64,000 nucleotides of DNA from Brachybacterium fresconis (GTDB lineage: Bacteria > Actinomycetota > Actinomycetes > Actinomycetales > Dermabacteraceae): positions 3,782,001-3,846,000 of the forward strand of contig NZ_JAGIOC010000001.1 of NCBI RefSeq assembly GCF_017876515.1, read 5' to 3'. Below the pieces are notes generated by a model. It had not been told where the DNA came from. It did no database searches and saw only the letters and a program-made list of their open reading frames with translations. Both the position numbers and the translations under genes were made by a program. Below, one piece after another: positions 41,703-49,423 of the stretch (within the stretch, counting starts at the first letter, position 1; each line of letters starts with the position of its first letter).

Positions 41703-42320
41703 ATGTCCGCGATCGCCGTCCCGGCCCGCCGTCCCGTCCTGGCCGATGCCCTGGCCCCGCACCGCAGCCGCGTCCAGGATGCCGCGCTGGTGCTGGCCGG
41801 CACCGCCGTCGTCGCCCTCCTCGCGCAGATCACCATCCCGCTGCCGCTGGTGCCGATCACGGGCCAGACCCTCGGCGTGATCCTGGTCGGCGCGTCCCTG
41901 GGCTCCCGCCGCGGCGCCGCCGCGCTGGCCACCTACCTGCTCGTCGGGCTCGCCGGCGCCCCGGTCCTCGCCGGGTTCACCGGCGGACCCGCCGCCGTGC
42001 TGACCCCGAGCTTCGGCTTCGTCCTCGGCTTCATCCCCGCCGCCTTCGTGGCCGGCTGGTTCGCCGAGCGCGCCTGGGACCGTCGCCCGGTCCTGGCGAT
42101 GGTGGGCTTCGTCGCCGCCAGCGCCGTGCCGTTCCTGGTGGGCGTGCCGTACCTGGCCATGATCGCGAACGCCGTCCTGGGCGCCGACCTGGGTCTGACC
42201 GGAGTGCTCGCCGCCGGGCTGTGGCCCTTCATCCCCGGCGGCCTGGTCAAGGCCGCCATCGCCGCGGTGCTGATCCCCGCCGCCTGGCGCGGCGTGCGCC
42301 GACTCGACGAGCGGGGCTGA
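41703..42320 (+). CDS. bioY: Biotin transporter S component BioY
   Basis: The 205-residue membrane protein matches BioY, the biotin-binding subunit of an ECF-type vitamin transporter. Typical segments are ITIPLPLVPITGQTLGVIL (biotin-site loop), GAALATYLLVGLAGAPVLAGF quoted in part, GGPAAVLTPSFGFVLGFIPA and LWPFIPGGLVKAAIA. GAGGAG lies four bases before ATG 41703. Some BioY proteins work alone; others need the ATPases and BioN, which are not next to it here. No biotin riboswitch or obvious BirA site is seen upstream. It is convergent with the YdcF-like gene 14 bases away. Confidence 0.95.
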   Translation: MSAIAVPARRPVLADALAPHRSRVQDAALVLAGTAVVALLAQITIPLPLVPITGQTLGVILVGASLGSRRGAAALATYLLVGLAGAPVLAGFTGGPAAVLTPSFGFVLGFIPAAFVAGWFAERAWDRRPVLAMVGFVAASAVPFLVGVPYLAMIANAVLGADLGLTGVLAAGLWPFIPGGLVKAAIAAVLIPAAWRGVRRLDERG

Positions 42321-42334
42321 ACGGGAGGTTCCGC

Positions 42335-43351
42335 TCAGGTCGCCAGGAGCAGCGCCCGGACCAGAAGCGCGACGAAGGTCAGCGACGGCAGGAACAGCAC
42401 CGTGATCCACACCTTGTGGTACGACATCACCGCGAGGAACTCGCGCAAGGTGGCGCTGGGGACGTAGTAGAAGGTGGTCGGGCCACCGATCGCCTCATCC
42501 GCATAGCCCAGGCCGCGCGCCAGCAGCGCAGCGCGGAACGCGTGATAGCGACTGGTCGAGACGAGGTAGGGACCCTGGTGGCCCGCCTCGTCCAACAGGC
42601 GGTGCGAGAAGGTCAGGTTCTCCCGGGTGGTGGTCGAGGCGGTCTCGGCGAGGATCCGATCGGCGGGCACGCCGGCCACCTCGCGCAGGTATTCGGCCAT
42701 CGCCGCCCCTTCCGAACGGGCCTCGTCCTCGCCCTGTCCGCCCGACGGCACCACCATCGGATCGTGGCCTTCGGCCAGCAGGCGCTCACGTTCCGTCACC
42801 GCCCGGTCCAGCCGGCCCCGCAGGAGCTTGGTGACACGGCCGTTGATCAGCCCCGACCCGTGCACGATGATCCCCGTCGTGGGCAGCTTCTTCGGGAACA
42901 GCTGGTAGGGGATCGAGGCGCACAGGAACACCAGGAACGCGATGCCCAGGTGGAGGGCGAGGAGGGTCAGCAGGGCACCCGCTCCGACGCCGAACGGCGT
43001 CAGCGTGATCCCCAGCGCCACCGCGGCCACCGGAGCACCCAGCAGGGCGAGACCGGCGATCCCGGAGAGCAGATTGCCCAGGGAACGGCCCTCCTTGCGG
43101 ACCATCGTCAGACCGTTGGCGATCAGGAAGATCCCCAGGGCGATGACGCCGAGCAGGGCCGCTCCCACGGCCACCAGCATCAGGATGTCCCCGAGCAGCA
43201 GCGTGGTGGAGATCAGCTGGGTGAGGGTCGAGACGCTCGAGTACAGCGCGATCAGCAGCAGCGCGCCGTTGCGCACCCGCCGTCGGTCCCGTCGGAAGAC
43301 CAGCAGGTACACCGCCCACCAGAAGGCCGTTCCGACCACCGCACCCAGCAT
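42335..43351 (-). CDS. YdcF-family (DUF218) membrane protein, copy 1
   Basis: The 338 residues comprise about six hydrophobic helices (to about residue 175) and a C-terminal DUF218 domain: GIIVHGSGLINGRV, RLDRAVTERERLLAEGHDPMVVPSGGQG (quoted in part), EGAAMAEYLREVAGVPADRI, TTTRENLTFS, LVSTSRYHAFRAALLARGLG. The domain resembles the ElyC/SanA/YdcF group, thought to act in envelope or peptidoglycan processes. AAGGAG lies six bases before ATG 43351. Its sequence parallels the next gene upstream over its whole length, so the two are tandem duplicates. Final segment after the DUF218 domain is a last membrane helix. Confidence 0.88.
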   Translation of the reverse strand: MLGAVVGTAFWWAVYLLVFRRDRRRVRNGALLLIALYSSVSTLTQLISTTLLLGDILMLVAVGAALLGVIALGIFLIANGLTMVRKEGRSLGNLLSGIAGLALLGAPVAAVALGITLTPFGVGAGALLTLLALHLGIAFLVFLCASIPYQLFPKKLPTTGIIVHGSGLINGRVTKLLRGRLDRAVTERERLLAEGHDPMVVPSGGQGEDEARSEGAAMAEYLREVAGVPADRILAETASTTTRENLTFSHRLLDEAGHQGPYLVSTSRYHAFRAALLARGLGYADEAIGGPTTFYYVPSATLREFLAVMSYHKVWITVLFLPSLTFVALLVRALLLAT

Positions 43352-43462
43352 CCACCGCTCCTTCCGAGAATCGACCTGCCCATCCTGACATCGCACGGGA
43401 CCGATCGGGGCCCTCCGCCGGGTTCGGCCCCTCCGCATGGCCCGCCGCGCTCCGGATGCTCC

Positions 43463-44467
43463 TCAGGCGGCTCGCACCAGCAGGACGACGAGGGCCACGG
43501 TCACCGGGACCAGCGCGGCGATCCACCGCTTCCGGTACGACATGGTGATGACGAACTCGCGCAGCGTCGCGGTGGGCAGGTAGGACAGGGCCGTCGGACC
43601 GCCGACCACCTCGTCGTCGAACCCGAGCCCGCGCGCCAGGAGCGCAGCGCGGAAGGCGTGATAGCCGCTGGTGGTGATGATGTACGGGCCTTGGTGACCG
43701 GCCTCGTCGAGGATCCGGTGCGAGTAGAGCAGGTTCTCCTCGGTGGTCCGGGAACTCGTCTCGGTGCGGACCCGATCGGCCGGTACCCCGGCCACCCCGA
43801 CCAGGTAGGCGGCCATGGCCGTGCTCTCGGGCGGGTTCACCGCGTCGCCCTTGCCGCCCGAGGTCACCAGCACCGGATCGATCCCGAGCGCGAGGAGCCG
43901 CTCGCGCTCGGCGACGGCCCGGTCGAGACGGCGCCGCAGCAGAGGAGGGACGCGCCCGTCGAACAGGACCGAGCCCAGGATGATGATGCCCGTGCTCTCG
44001 CGGCGCGAGGGGAACAGCTGATACGGGACCGTGGCACCCAGGAACACGAGGAAGGCGAGCCCCATGTGCGCGGCGATCACCCCACCCGCGACCCCGACTC
44101 CGATCCCGAGCGGTGTCTCCGTGCCCACCAGGGCGACGACGGCCCAGGGCGCGATCAGCAGCGCGAGTCCCCCGAGGCCCGAGAGGAGGCGCCCGACGGG
44201 GCCGCTCTCGAGCGGGGAGACCACCGCGGCCCCGACGACCACCGTGACGCCCAGGGTGAGCGCTCCGACCAGGCCGACGGCGCCGGCCACGAGGAGGAGC
44301 ACCTCACCCGGCGGACGCCCCCGGAGGACCAGGTCGGCGAGCAGCGTGACGCTCGGCCAGAGGGCCAGCAGCAGGGCGAGCCCCGTGCGCAGCCGGCGAC
44401 GATCCTGCCGGAACAGCAGCAGGTACGCCGCCCACCACAGCGCGACCGCGGCCACCACACCCAGCAC
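43463..44467 (-). CDS. YdcF-family (DUF218) membrane protein, copy 2
   Basis: A GTG start gives 334 residues with the same layout as its neighbour: WWAAYLLLFRQDRRRLRTG at the N-terminus, a set of membrane helices, then GIIILGSVLFDGRVPPLLRRRLDRAVAERERLL (in parts), LVTSGGKGD, PESTAMAAYLVGVAGVPADRV, RTTEENLLYS and TTSGYHAFRAALLARGLGFDDE. It differs from copy 1 mainly in the helices and in the linker. The tandem pair arose by duplication and has since diverged. GGGGGA near the start is a weak ribosome site. Function unknown beyond the family's link to envelope. Confidence 0.87.
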   Translation of the reverse strand: MLGVVAAVALWWAAYLLLFRQDRRRLRTGLALLLALWPSVTLLADLVLRGRPPGEVLLLVAGAVGLVGALTLGVTVVVGAAVVSPLESGPVGRLLSGLGGLALLIAPWAVVALVGTETPLGIGVGVAGGVIAAHMGLAFLVFLGATVPYQLFPSRRESTGIIILGSVLFDGRVPPLLRRRLDRAVAERERLLALGIDPVLVTSGGKGDAVNPPESTAMAAYLVGVAGVPADRVRTETSSRTTEENLLYSHRILDEAGHQGPYIITTSGYHAFRAALLARGLGFDDEVVGGPTALSYLPTATLREFVITMSYRKRWIAALVPVTVALVVLLVRAA

Positions 44468-44549
44468 TGCAGTCCCCCTCTCCGACGATCACCAGGGTTC
44501 ATCCTGGCACCTGGGGCGGAGGTCGACTGTCCAGGAGTGGCCCTCCCGG

Positions 44550-44588
44550 CCCCGCGGGCCGACCCCGCGGGCCGACCCCGCGGGCCGA
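44550..44588 (+). repeat. 13-base tandem repeat, three copies
   Basis: CCCCGCGGGCCGA is repeated at 44550, 44563 and 44576 without a spacer, between the YdcF-like gene and the UxaE-like gene. The sequence has a strong self-complementary core (CCGCGG/GGCC). Confidence 0.9.
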
Positions 44589-44606
44589 CCTCGAGGGCGC
44601 GTCGCG

Positions 44607-46043
44607 TCAGCTCCGGATGCCGGCTGCGGCGAAGGGGGAGAGGTGGCGACCGATATGGGCCGCGACCACGTCGGTGTGCTCGTTCTGGTGCGAGGCCACG
44701 ACCTCGAGGAAGCGGTCGTGGATCGAGTTTCCGGTGGCATCGGTGCCGCTCAGCGAGTCGCCGTAGCCCACGTGCAGGATCTGGCGGGCGTCGGCCGAGC
44801 GGATCAGGTCCCCCAGGTCCACGCCGGCCAGGGAGGTCGGGGTGCGGTCCTCGTGGGCCGAGACCTGGTAGCTGGCCCGGGCCTTGACGTAGGACGCGCG
44901 GGAGATGTCCCAGATCGCCCCGAACAGGTCGGGATCATGGGAGGCCACGATCTCGAGGCCGCACAGGTAGCTGGTGCCCGAGGTCTTCAGGTGCACGTGC
45001 CCCTGCGTGGCCGCCACGCACAGCGGATAGATGGAGAACTTGTCCGAGCCCGAGTGCAGGGAGATCCGGTAGCCGCCGAACTGCTCCGAGATCGCGTGGT
45101 GCGCCTCGAGGTTCGTGCGCAGCTCCTCGGCGTCCCCGAGGAAGTCCAGACCCTTCTCGAAGCCGTCCACGTAGCGGGGGGCGAAGCTGAACCAGCGCGC
45201 CCCCAGGCGCGTGAGCTCGGAGGCGAGGTAGTAGTGCTCGAAGAAGGTGGTCTGCCAGGCCGTCTCGTCGACCGCGATCTCGATCTCCACCTCGTGCCGA
45301 GCGTTCTCCGTGACGTGCCGGTACAGGCGCATCGCCTCCACGACCGCACGGCCGTACTTCACCGCGGCGGTCAGGACATCGCGCTCGGTGACCTCGATCT
45401 GCGAGTGGCCGACGTCCAGCGTCATCCCCGCGCAGCGCGTGATGAGGTCGGCGAGCGAGTCCCCGAGCTGGTCCCAGGGCAGCGCCTCGGCATCGGCCCT
45501 CGTGACCCCGCCGGTCGTGTCGGCGACCAGGTCCCCCGGATCGAGGGTGAACATCGTGAAGCCGGCCTCGAGGCCGCGATCGATGCCCTCGGTGGTCTTG
45601 ATGTGGTCGCAGTCGGCTCCGAAGCCACCTTCCCACCCGGCCTCGACCAGCCCGAAGACGGCATCGTCCAGGACCGACCGGGCGCTGCGGCCCAGGCGGT
45701 CCATCTCGCGGATCGACTGCTGGGCCAGCACCGGCATCACCCCGGCGCCCTCGGCGGCGAAGGCGCGGACCTGGCCGGGCGTGGCCAGTCCGGTGCGGTC
45801 CCCGGTGCCGACAGAGGTGCGGTGGCCGCTGATCAGCTGGGGACGCAGGACCGCGAAGGCATCCTGCAGCGCCCGGGCGTTGGGGGTGCTCAGCGGGCCG
45901 GTGAGCACGTGGCCGTCACCGCTCGCGGCGGCCTCACCCTCGAAGCCGGCCAGGGCGTCGGCCGAGGCGGCGGTCAGCTGCAGGGAGCGGGCCGATCCGT
46001 CGTAGCGGATGCTCGCGGTGAGGGAGTCGGTGCGCAGGGTCAT
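44607..46043 (-). CDS. uxaE: Tagaturonate/fructuronate epimerase (UxaE family)
   Basis: The 478-residue protein resembles UxaE, which interconverts D-tagaturonate and D-fructuronate in hexuronate breakdown. Supporting blocks are GCTGDRTGL-like VGTGDRTGLATPGQ, FGADCDHIKTTEGIDRG, GFTMFTLDPGDLV, DVGHSQIEVTERDV, VEIEIAVDETA, and ISLHSGSDKFSIYP, with His, Asp and Glu residues suited to metal binding. The C-terminal part (QILHVGYGDSLS, IHDRFLEVVASHQNEHTDVV) completes the match. Family assignment is by recalled pattern. The gene follows the LgoD-like dehydrogenase on the same strand, 97 bases away, which fits a shared pathway. Confidence 0.8.
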   Translation of the reverse strand: MTLRTDSLTASIRYDGSARSLQLTAASADALAGFEGEAAASGDGHVLTGPLSTPNARALQDAFAVLRPQLISGHRTSVGTGDRTGLATPGQVRAFAAEGAGVMPVLAQQSIREMDRLGRSARSVLDDAVFGLVEAGWEGGFGADCDHIKTTEGIDRGLEAGFTMFTLDPGDLVADTTGGVTRADAEALPWDQLGDSLADLITRCAGMTLDVGHSQIEVTERDVLTAAVKYGRAVVEAMRLYRHVTENARHEVEIEIAVDETAWQTTFFEHYYLASELTRLGARWFSFAPRYVDGFEKGLDFLGDAEELRTNLEAHHAISEQFGGYRISLHSGSDKFSIYPLCVAATQGHVHLKTSGTSYLCGLEIVASHDPDLFGAIWDISRASYVKARASYQVSAHEDRTPTSLAGVDLGDLIRSADARQILHVGYGDSLSGTDATGNSIHDRFLEVVASHQNEHTDVVAAHIGRHLSPFAAAGIRS

Positions 46044-46062
46044 GGGAATCTCCGATCGAAGG

Positions 46063-46090
46063 GGTGAGGGGTGAGGCGTGAGGGGTGAGG
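46063..46090 (+). repeat. 7-base tandem repeat, four copies, before uxaE
   Basis: GGTGAGG occurs at 46063, 46070 and 46084, with CGTGAGG at 46077. It lies in the 97-base gap upstream of the uxaE start (minus strand). Its effect is unknown; length change by slippage is possible. Confidence 0.85.
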
Positions 46091-46139
46091 GGCGGTTCGG
46101 GAGACGGGATGGGTCGGGACGACGGACTCCGGGGCGCGA

Positions 46140-47192
46140 TCACGGGCCGGGTGGGAACTCCAGGAGCACCTTGACGTCCGCGGTCGACCCGGCGGCCGCG
46201 GCCTGCAGCGCCCCCGCCGCGGCGGTGAACGGCACCACGCTCGTGCGCAGCGGGGCGACGTCGACCTGGCCGGTCTCCAGCAGCTCGATGAGGGCCGGGA
46301 AGACGCCGCGGCTGTTGCGGGAGCCGACGACGGTGAGCTCCTTCTTGATCAGGACGGATTGCTGGAAGGTGACCTCGGCCGTGCCGTTGCCGATCAGCGC
46401 CAGGCGCGCACCGACGGCCGCCGCCTCGATCGCGTTGGTGAAGGAGACCGGCACTCCGGTGGCCTCGCAGACCACGTCGAAGCCGTCGCCGCCGGTGGCC
46501 GCGCCGACCAGCTCCGGGATCGTGGCGGTGGTGAGGTCGGCGGTGCCGGCCGCGCCGAGGGAGGCGGCCAGCTCCAGACGTCCCGGGACCACGTCGGCGA
46601 TCCACACCTCGGCGCCGTGGAGGCGGGCGGCCAGCAGGGTCAGCAGGCCGATCGCCCCGGCGCCGAGCACCAGCACCCGGTCGCCCGGGCCGACCGCGGC
46701 GCGTCGCACGGCGTGATACCCGATCGAGAAGGGCTCGACCAGGGCCAGATCCCGGGGGTCGATGCCCTCGGCGCGGTGCAGGCGGTCCAGCGGCATCGTC
46801 AGCAGCTCCTGGAAGGCCCCGTCCCGGTGCACGCCCATCGTCTCGTTGTGCACGCAGGCGTTGACCAGCCCGCGGCGGCAGGAGTAGCAGGTGCCGTCCT
46901 CGAAGTACGGCACCCCGGTGACCAGGTCCCCGACCGCGAAGTCGCCGGTGGCCCCGGGGGCATCGTCGGGCCCGTGGTCGCTGTCGCCCAGCTCCACGAT
47001 CTCGGCGGAGAACTCGTGGCCGGGCACGCGGGGGTAGGAGGCGAAAGGCTGGGTGCCGCGGAGGGTCTGGATGTCGGAGCCGCAGATGCCGGCGTAGCGG
47101 ACGCGCAGCAGCGCCTCCCCGGGGGCGGGTCGCGGGGCGGGGACCTCGACCACTTCGACGGCCCCTGGTCCCATCACCTGCAGCGCTCTCAT
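46140..47192 (-). CDS. Zinc-type alcohol dehydrogenase, LgoD/RspB-like (L-galactonate dehydrogenase candidate)
   Basis: From ATG 47192 (GGAGG upstream) the protein has 350 residues. Catalytic zinc ligands are seen in YAGICGSDIQ (Cys) and PGHEFSAEIV (His-Glu). The structural zinc loop reads FEDGTCYSCRRGLVNACVHNE: three Cys are present, and an acidic residue stands where the first Cys is expected. Rossmann loop VLVLGAGAIGLLTLLAARL follows. Relatives RspB/LgoD oxidise L-galactonate to D-tagaturonate, the substrate of the neighbouring UxaE-like enzyme, which makes that role plausible here. Proof is lacking. The start region carries LacI-type operators. Confidence 0.75.
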   Translation of the reverse strand: MRALQVMGPGAVEVVEVPAPRPAPGEALLRVRYAGICGSDIQTLRGTQPFASYPRVPGHEFSAEIVELGDSDHGPDDAPGATGDFAVGDLVTGVPYFEDGTCYSCRRGLVNACVHNETMGVHRDGAFQELLTMPLDRLHRAEGIDPRDLALVEPFSIGYHAVRRAAVGPGDRVLVLGAGAIGLLTLLAARLHGAEVWIADVVPGRLELAASLGAAGTADLTTATIPELVGAATGGDGFDVVCEATGVPVSFTNAIEAAAVGARLALIGNGTAEVTFQQSVLIKKELTVVGSRNSRGVFPALIELLETGQVDVAPLRTSVVPFTAAAGALQAAAAGSTADVKVLLEFPPGP

Positions 47193-47313
47193 GATGTTCC
47201 TCCCTCCGCAGCAGTGCGGTTCCCTGCGCGCTCTCCACGGCCCGGGGCGCTGGACGAGGTGCCTGCGAGTCCGCGGCGATGTCCACGCCCGGTGTCCGTG
47301 ACGCGCTGACGTA

Positions 47314-47329
47314 AACGATTGCATACGTT
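47314..47329. promoter_or_regulatory. LacI-family operator-like palindrome 1
   Basis: AACGATTGCATACGTT has symmetric AACG/CGTT arms around a TGCA centre with two mismatched pairs. This is the usual form of a LacI-family operator. It lies between the LgoD-like gene and the lacI-type gene, 122 bases upstream of the former's start. Confidence 0.55.
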
Positions 47330-47359
47330 ACTCCTGTGGGGAACCCGGGGTCCATGTCG

Positions 47360-47388
47360 TAGGATGCTCGCCGAATGCAAAAGTTGCA
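47360..47388 (+). promoter_or_regulatory. Promoter element and second palindrome before lacI-type gene
   Basis: TAGGAT (47360-47365) is a likely -10. TGCAA-AAG-TTGCA (47376-47388), a perfect 5+3+5 inverted repeat, sits just downstream, where bound repressor would block transcription. This suggests self-regulation. Confidence 0.5.
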
Positions 47389-47457
47389 GTCCGTGGTCGG
47401 GGGAGCCGGTCACGGCCGGACCGAGGATGAGCCCGGGAGCGTGAGGAGACAGCGACG

Positions 47458-48495
47458 ATGGCCATGACCCTGAAGGACGTCTCGGCCCGGGCGGGCGTCT
47501 CGGTCGCGACCGCGTCGCGCGCATTCCAACGGCCCGAACTGGTCGGAGCCGCCACTCGGGAGAAGGTCCTCGCCGCCGCCGACGAGCTGGGGTATGCCCC
47601 CAATCGCAGCGCGCGCGCCCTGATCACGGGCCGCGCCGGGGTCTACGGCGTGATCGTGCCGGACCTGGAGAACCCCTTCTTCCCGGCTGTGCTCAAGGGG
47701 GCCCAGGCCCGCGCCCACCAGCTCGGCTCGCAGCTGCTGATCACCGATGCGGGCGAGGTCCCGGAGGGGGAGCTGCCCCTGGTGCACACCCTCGCCGCCC
47801 AGGTCGACGGCATCGTGCTGTGCTCGAGCCGGATGGACGAGGACTCGCTGCGCGAGGCGGCCACCATGACCCGCCTCAGCCTCGTCAACCGCGTCTCCCC
47901 GGCCCTGCCGGGCGTGTTCGCCGATCCGGCCGAGGGCGTCCCGGCGGCGCTGCGGCACCTGCAGCGCATGGGCCACCGCCGCATCGGCTACGTCGGCGGG
48001 CCCAGCACCAGTCGGTCCGACGCCATGCGGCGCACGGTGATCGAGCGCATCTGCACCGGATCCGGGCTGGAATGGACGGACATCGGCTCCTTCCCGCCGT
48101 CGGTCGACGGTGGGCGCAGCGGCGCCGAGGCCGTGCTGCTGACCGACGTCACCGCCGTGCTCGTCTACAACGACGTCATGGCGCTGGCGCTGATGGAGCG
48201 TCTGCGCAGCTTCGGCGTCGGCGTGCCCGGCGACATCAGCGTCGTGGGATGGGACGACATCGAGTTCTCCGCCCTGGTCACCCCGGGCCTCAGCACGGTG
48301 CGCGTGCCGCGCTACGACATGGGGGTCGGAGCCATCGACCTGCTGCACGAGCGCGGTGCGGACCCGACCGGCGCGACCCCGACCGGCGCGATCCCGACGG
48401 CCGAGGCGCCGCCCGGGGCCGGGCGCGCTCGCATCGGCCTGCCGACCCGGTTCGTGCCCCGCGGATCGACGGCGAAGGTCGCCGCCTCGGAGTAA
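47458..48495 (+). CDS. LacI-family transcriptional regulator
   Basis: The 345-residue protein has the LacI helix-turn-helix at its N-terminus (MTLKDVSARAGVSVATASRAFQRPELV in parts, then ADELGYAPNRSARAL, the hinge helix region), and a periplasmic-binding-like effector domain with VYGVIVPDLENPFFPAVLKG, HRRIGYVGGPSTSRSDAMRR, VLVYNDVMALALMERLRSFGVGVPGD (in parts) and VVGWDDIEFS. The last 55 residues hold a short repeat (PTGATPTGAIPT). GAGGAG lies nine bases before ATG 47458; ATG 47464 is also possible. It is divergent from the LgoD-UxaE genes and very likely controls them, with a sugar acid as inducer. Confidence 0.92.
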   Translation: MAMTLKDVSARAGVSVATASRAFQRPELVGAATREKVLAAADELGYAPNRSARALITGRAGVYGVIVPDLENPFFPAVLKGAQARAHQLGSQLLITDAGEVPEGELPLVHTLAAQVDGIVLCSSRMDEDSLREAATMTRLSLVNRVSPALPGVFADPAEGVPAALRHLQRMGHRRIGYVGGPSTSRSDAMRRTVIERICTGSGLEWTDIGSFPPSVDGGRSGAEAVLLTDVTAVLVYNDVMALALMERLRSFGVGVPGDISVVGWDDIEFSALVTPGLSTVRVPRYDMGVGAIDLLHERGADPTGATPTGAIPTAEAPPGAGRARIGLPTRFVPRGSTAKVAASE

Positions 48496-48498
48496 CCT
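48493..48498 (+). promoter_or_regulatory. -10-like TAACCT before DUF1801 gene
   Basis: TAACCT is seven bases before ATG 48506, and it overlaps the stop codon of the upstream gene. No ribosome site is visible. Confidence 0.45.
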
Positions 48499-48505
48499 GC
48501 GCCTC

Positions 48506-49177
48506 ATGAGCGACCTCAGCACGCCGATCGGCGAGATTCCCGGCGTCGGCCGGCCGGCCGCGCGAGCCCTCGCCGACCAGGGCCTGTCCACCCTCGGCTC
48601 CCTCGCCGGGGCGGACTGGGAGCAGCTGGCCGACCTGCACGGCGTCGGCCCCGCCGCCGGACGTCGGCTGCAGGCGGCGCTCGCCGAGCACGGCGAGATG
48701 ATGGTGCATCCGCCCGCGCCGCAGCGCCGCGCCGCCACGGTCACCCGCGGCAGCACGGGGAAGAACGCCGCGGATCTGAAGACCCACGCCACCGCGGTGG
48801 ACCCGGCCGACTACGTCGCGGGCCTCGACGCCCGCCGCAGCCGCGAGGGCCACGTCCTGCTGGAGCTGTTCGGGCAGGCCACCGGTGCGCCGGCGACCAT
48901 GTGGGGACCCAGCATGATCGGCTACGGGCAGACCCACTACGTGTACGCCAGCGGCCGCGAGGGGGACACCTTCCACGTCGGCTTCAGTCCCCGGAAGGCG
49001 GACCTCGCCCTGTACGGCCTGGTGAACCTCCCGCGCAGCGACGAGCTGCTGGAGCGGATGGGCAGGTACCGCCGCGGCGCGGGCTGCGTGTGGGTGAAGA
49101 AGCTCGAGGACATCGACCTCGGCGCGCTGACCGAACTGGTCACCCACGCCTGGAGGACCGAGCCCGGCAGCTGCTGA
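48506..49177 (+). CDS. Helix-hairpin-helix plus DUF1801 protein
   Basis: From ATG 48506 the protein has 223 residues with two parts. Residues about 8-60 contain IPGVGRPAARALADQGLSTLGSLA and LHGVGPAAGRRLQAAL (quoted in part), two helix-hairpin-helix elements that normally contact DNA or RNA non-specifically, similar to those of DUF4332 or polymerase alpha C-termini. Residues about 100-220 are DUF1801: MWGPSMIGYGQTHYVYASGREG in parts, FHVGFSPRKADLALY and the WVKKLEDIDL end. DUF1801 is of unknown function. The fusion is not common to my knowledge. It lies between the LacI regulator and the potassium channel. Confidence 0.8.
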   Translation: MSDLSTPIGEIPGVGRPAARALADQGLSTLGSLAGADWEQLADLHGVGPAAGRRLQAALAEHGEMMVHPPAPQRRAATVTRGSTGKNAADLKTHATAVDPADYVAGLDARRSREGHVLLELFGQATGAPATMWGPSMIGYGQTHYVYASGREGDTFHVGFSPRKADLALYGLVNLPRSDELLERMGRYRRGAGCVWVKKLEDIDLGALTELVTHAWRTEPGSC

Positions 49178-49423
49178 GCCGCTCGGCGGGTGCCGCGCGC
49201 CGGGAACCTCCAAGGACCACCCGGTCGGAGGCGGCGGAGACGCACGACGGCGGGGGCACACCGGTCCCTTCGCTGGTGACGAAGGTGTGTGACGAGCCAG
49301 GCACGGTGGCCTCGGCCTCACCGGAGCGGACCTGCTGGGCGCGGCCGACGGGACCGGCCTAAGATGCCGCGGGGTGCGCCGCGGATCTCACCGCGAGGGA
49401 TGTGCGCCCCGGAGAGGAGAGCC

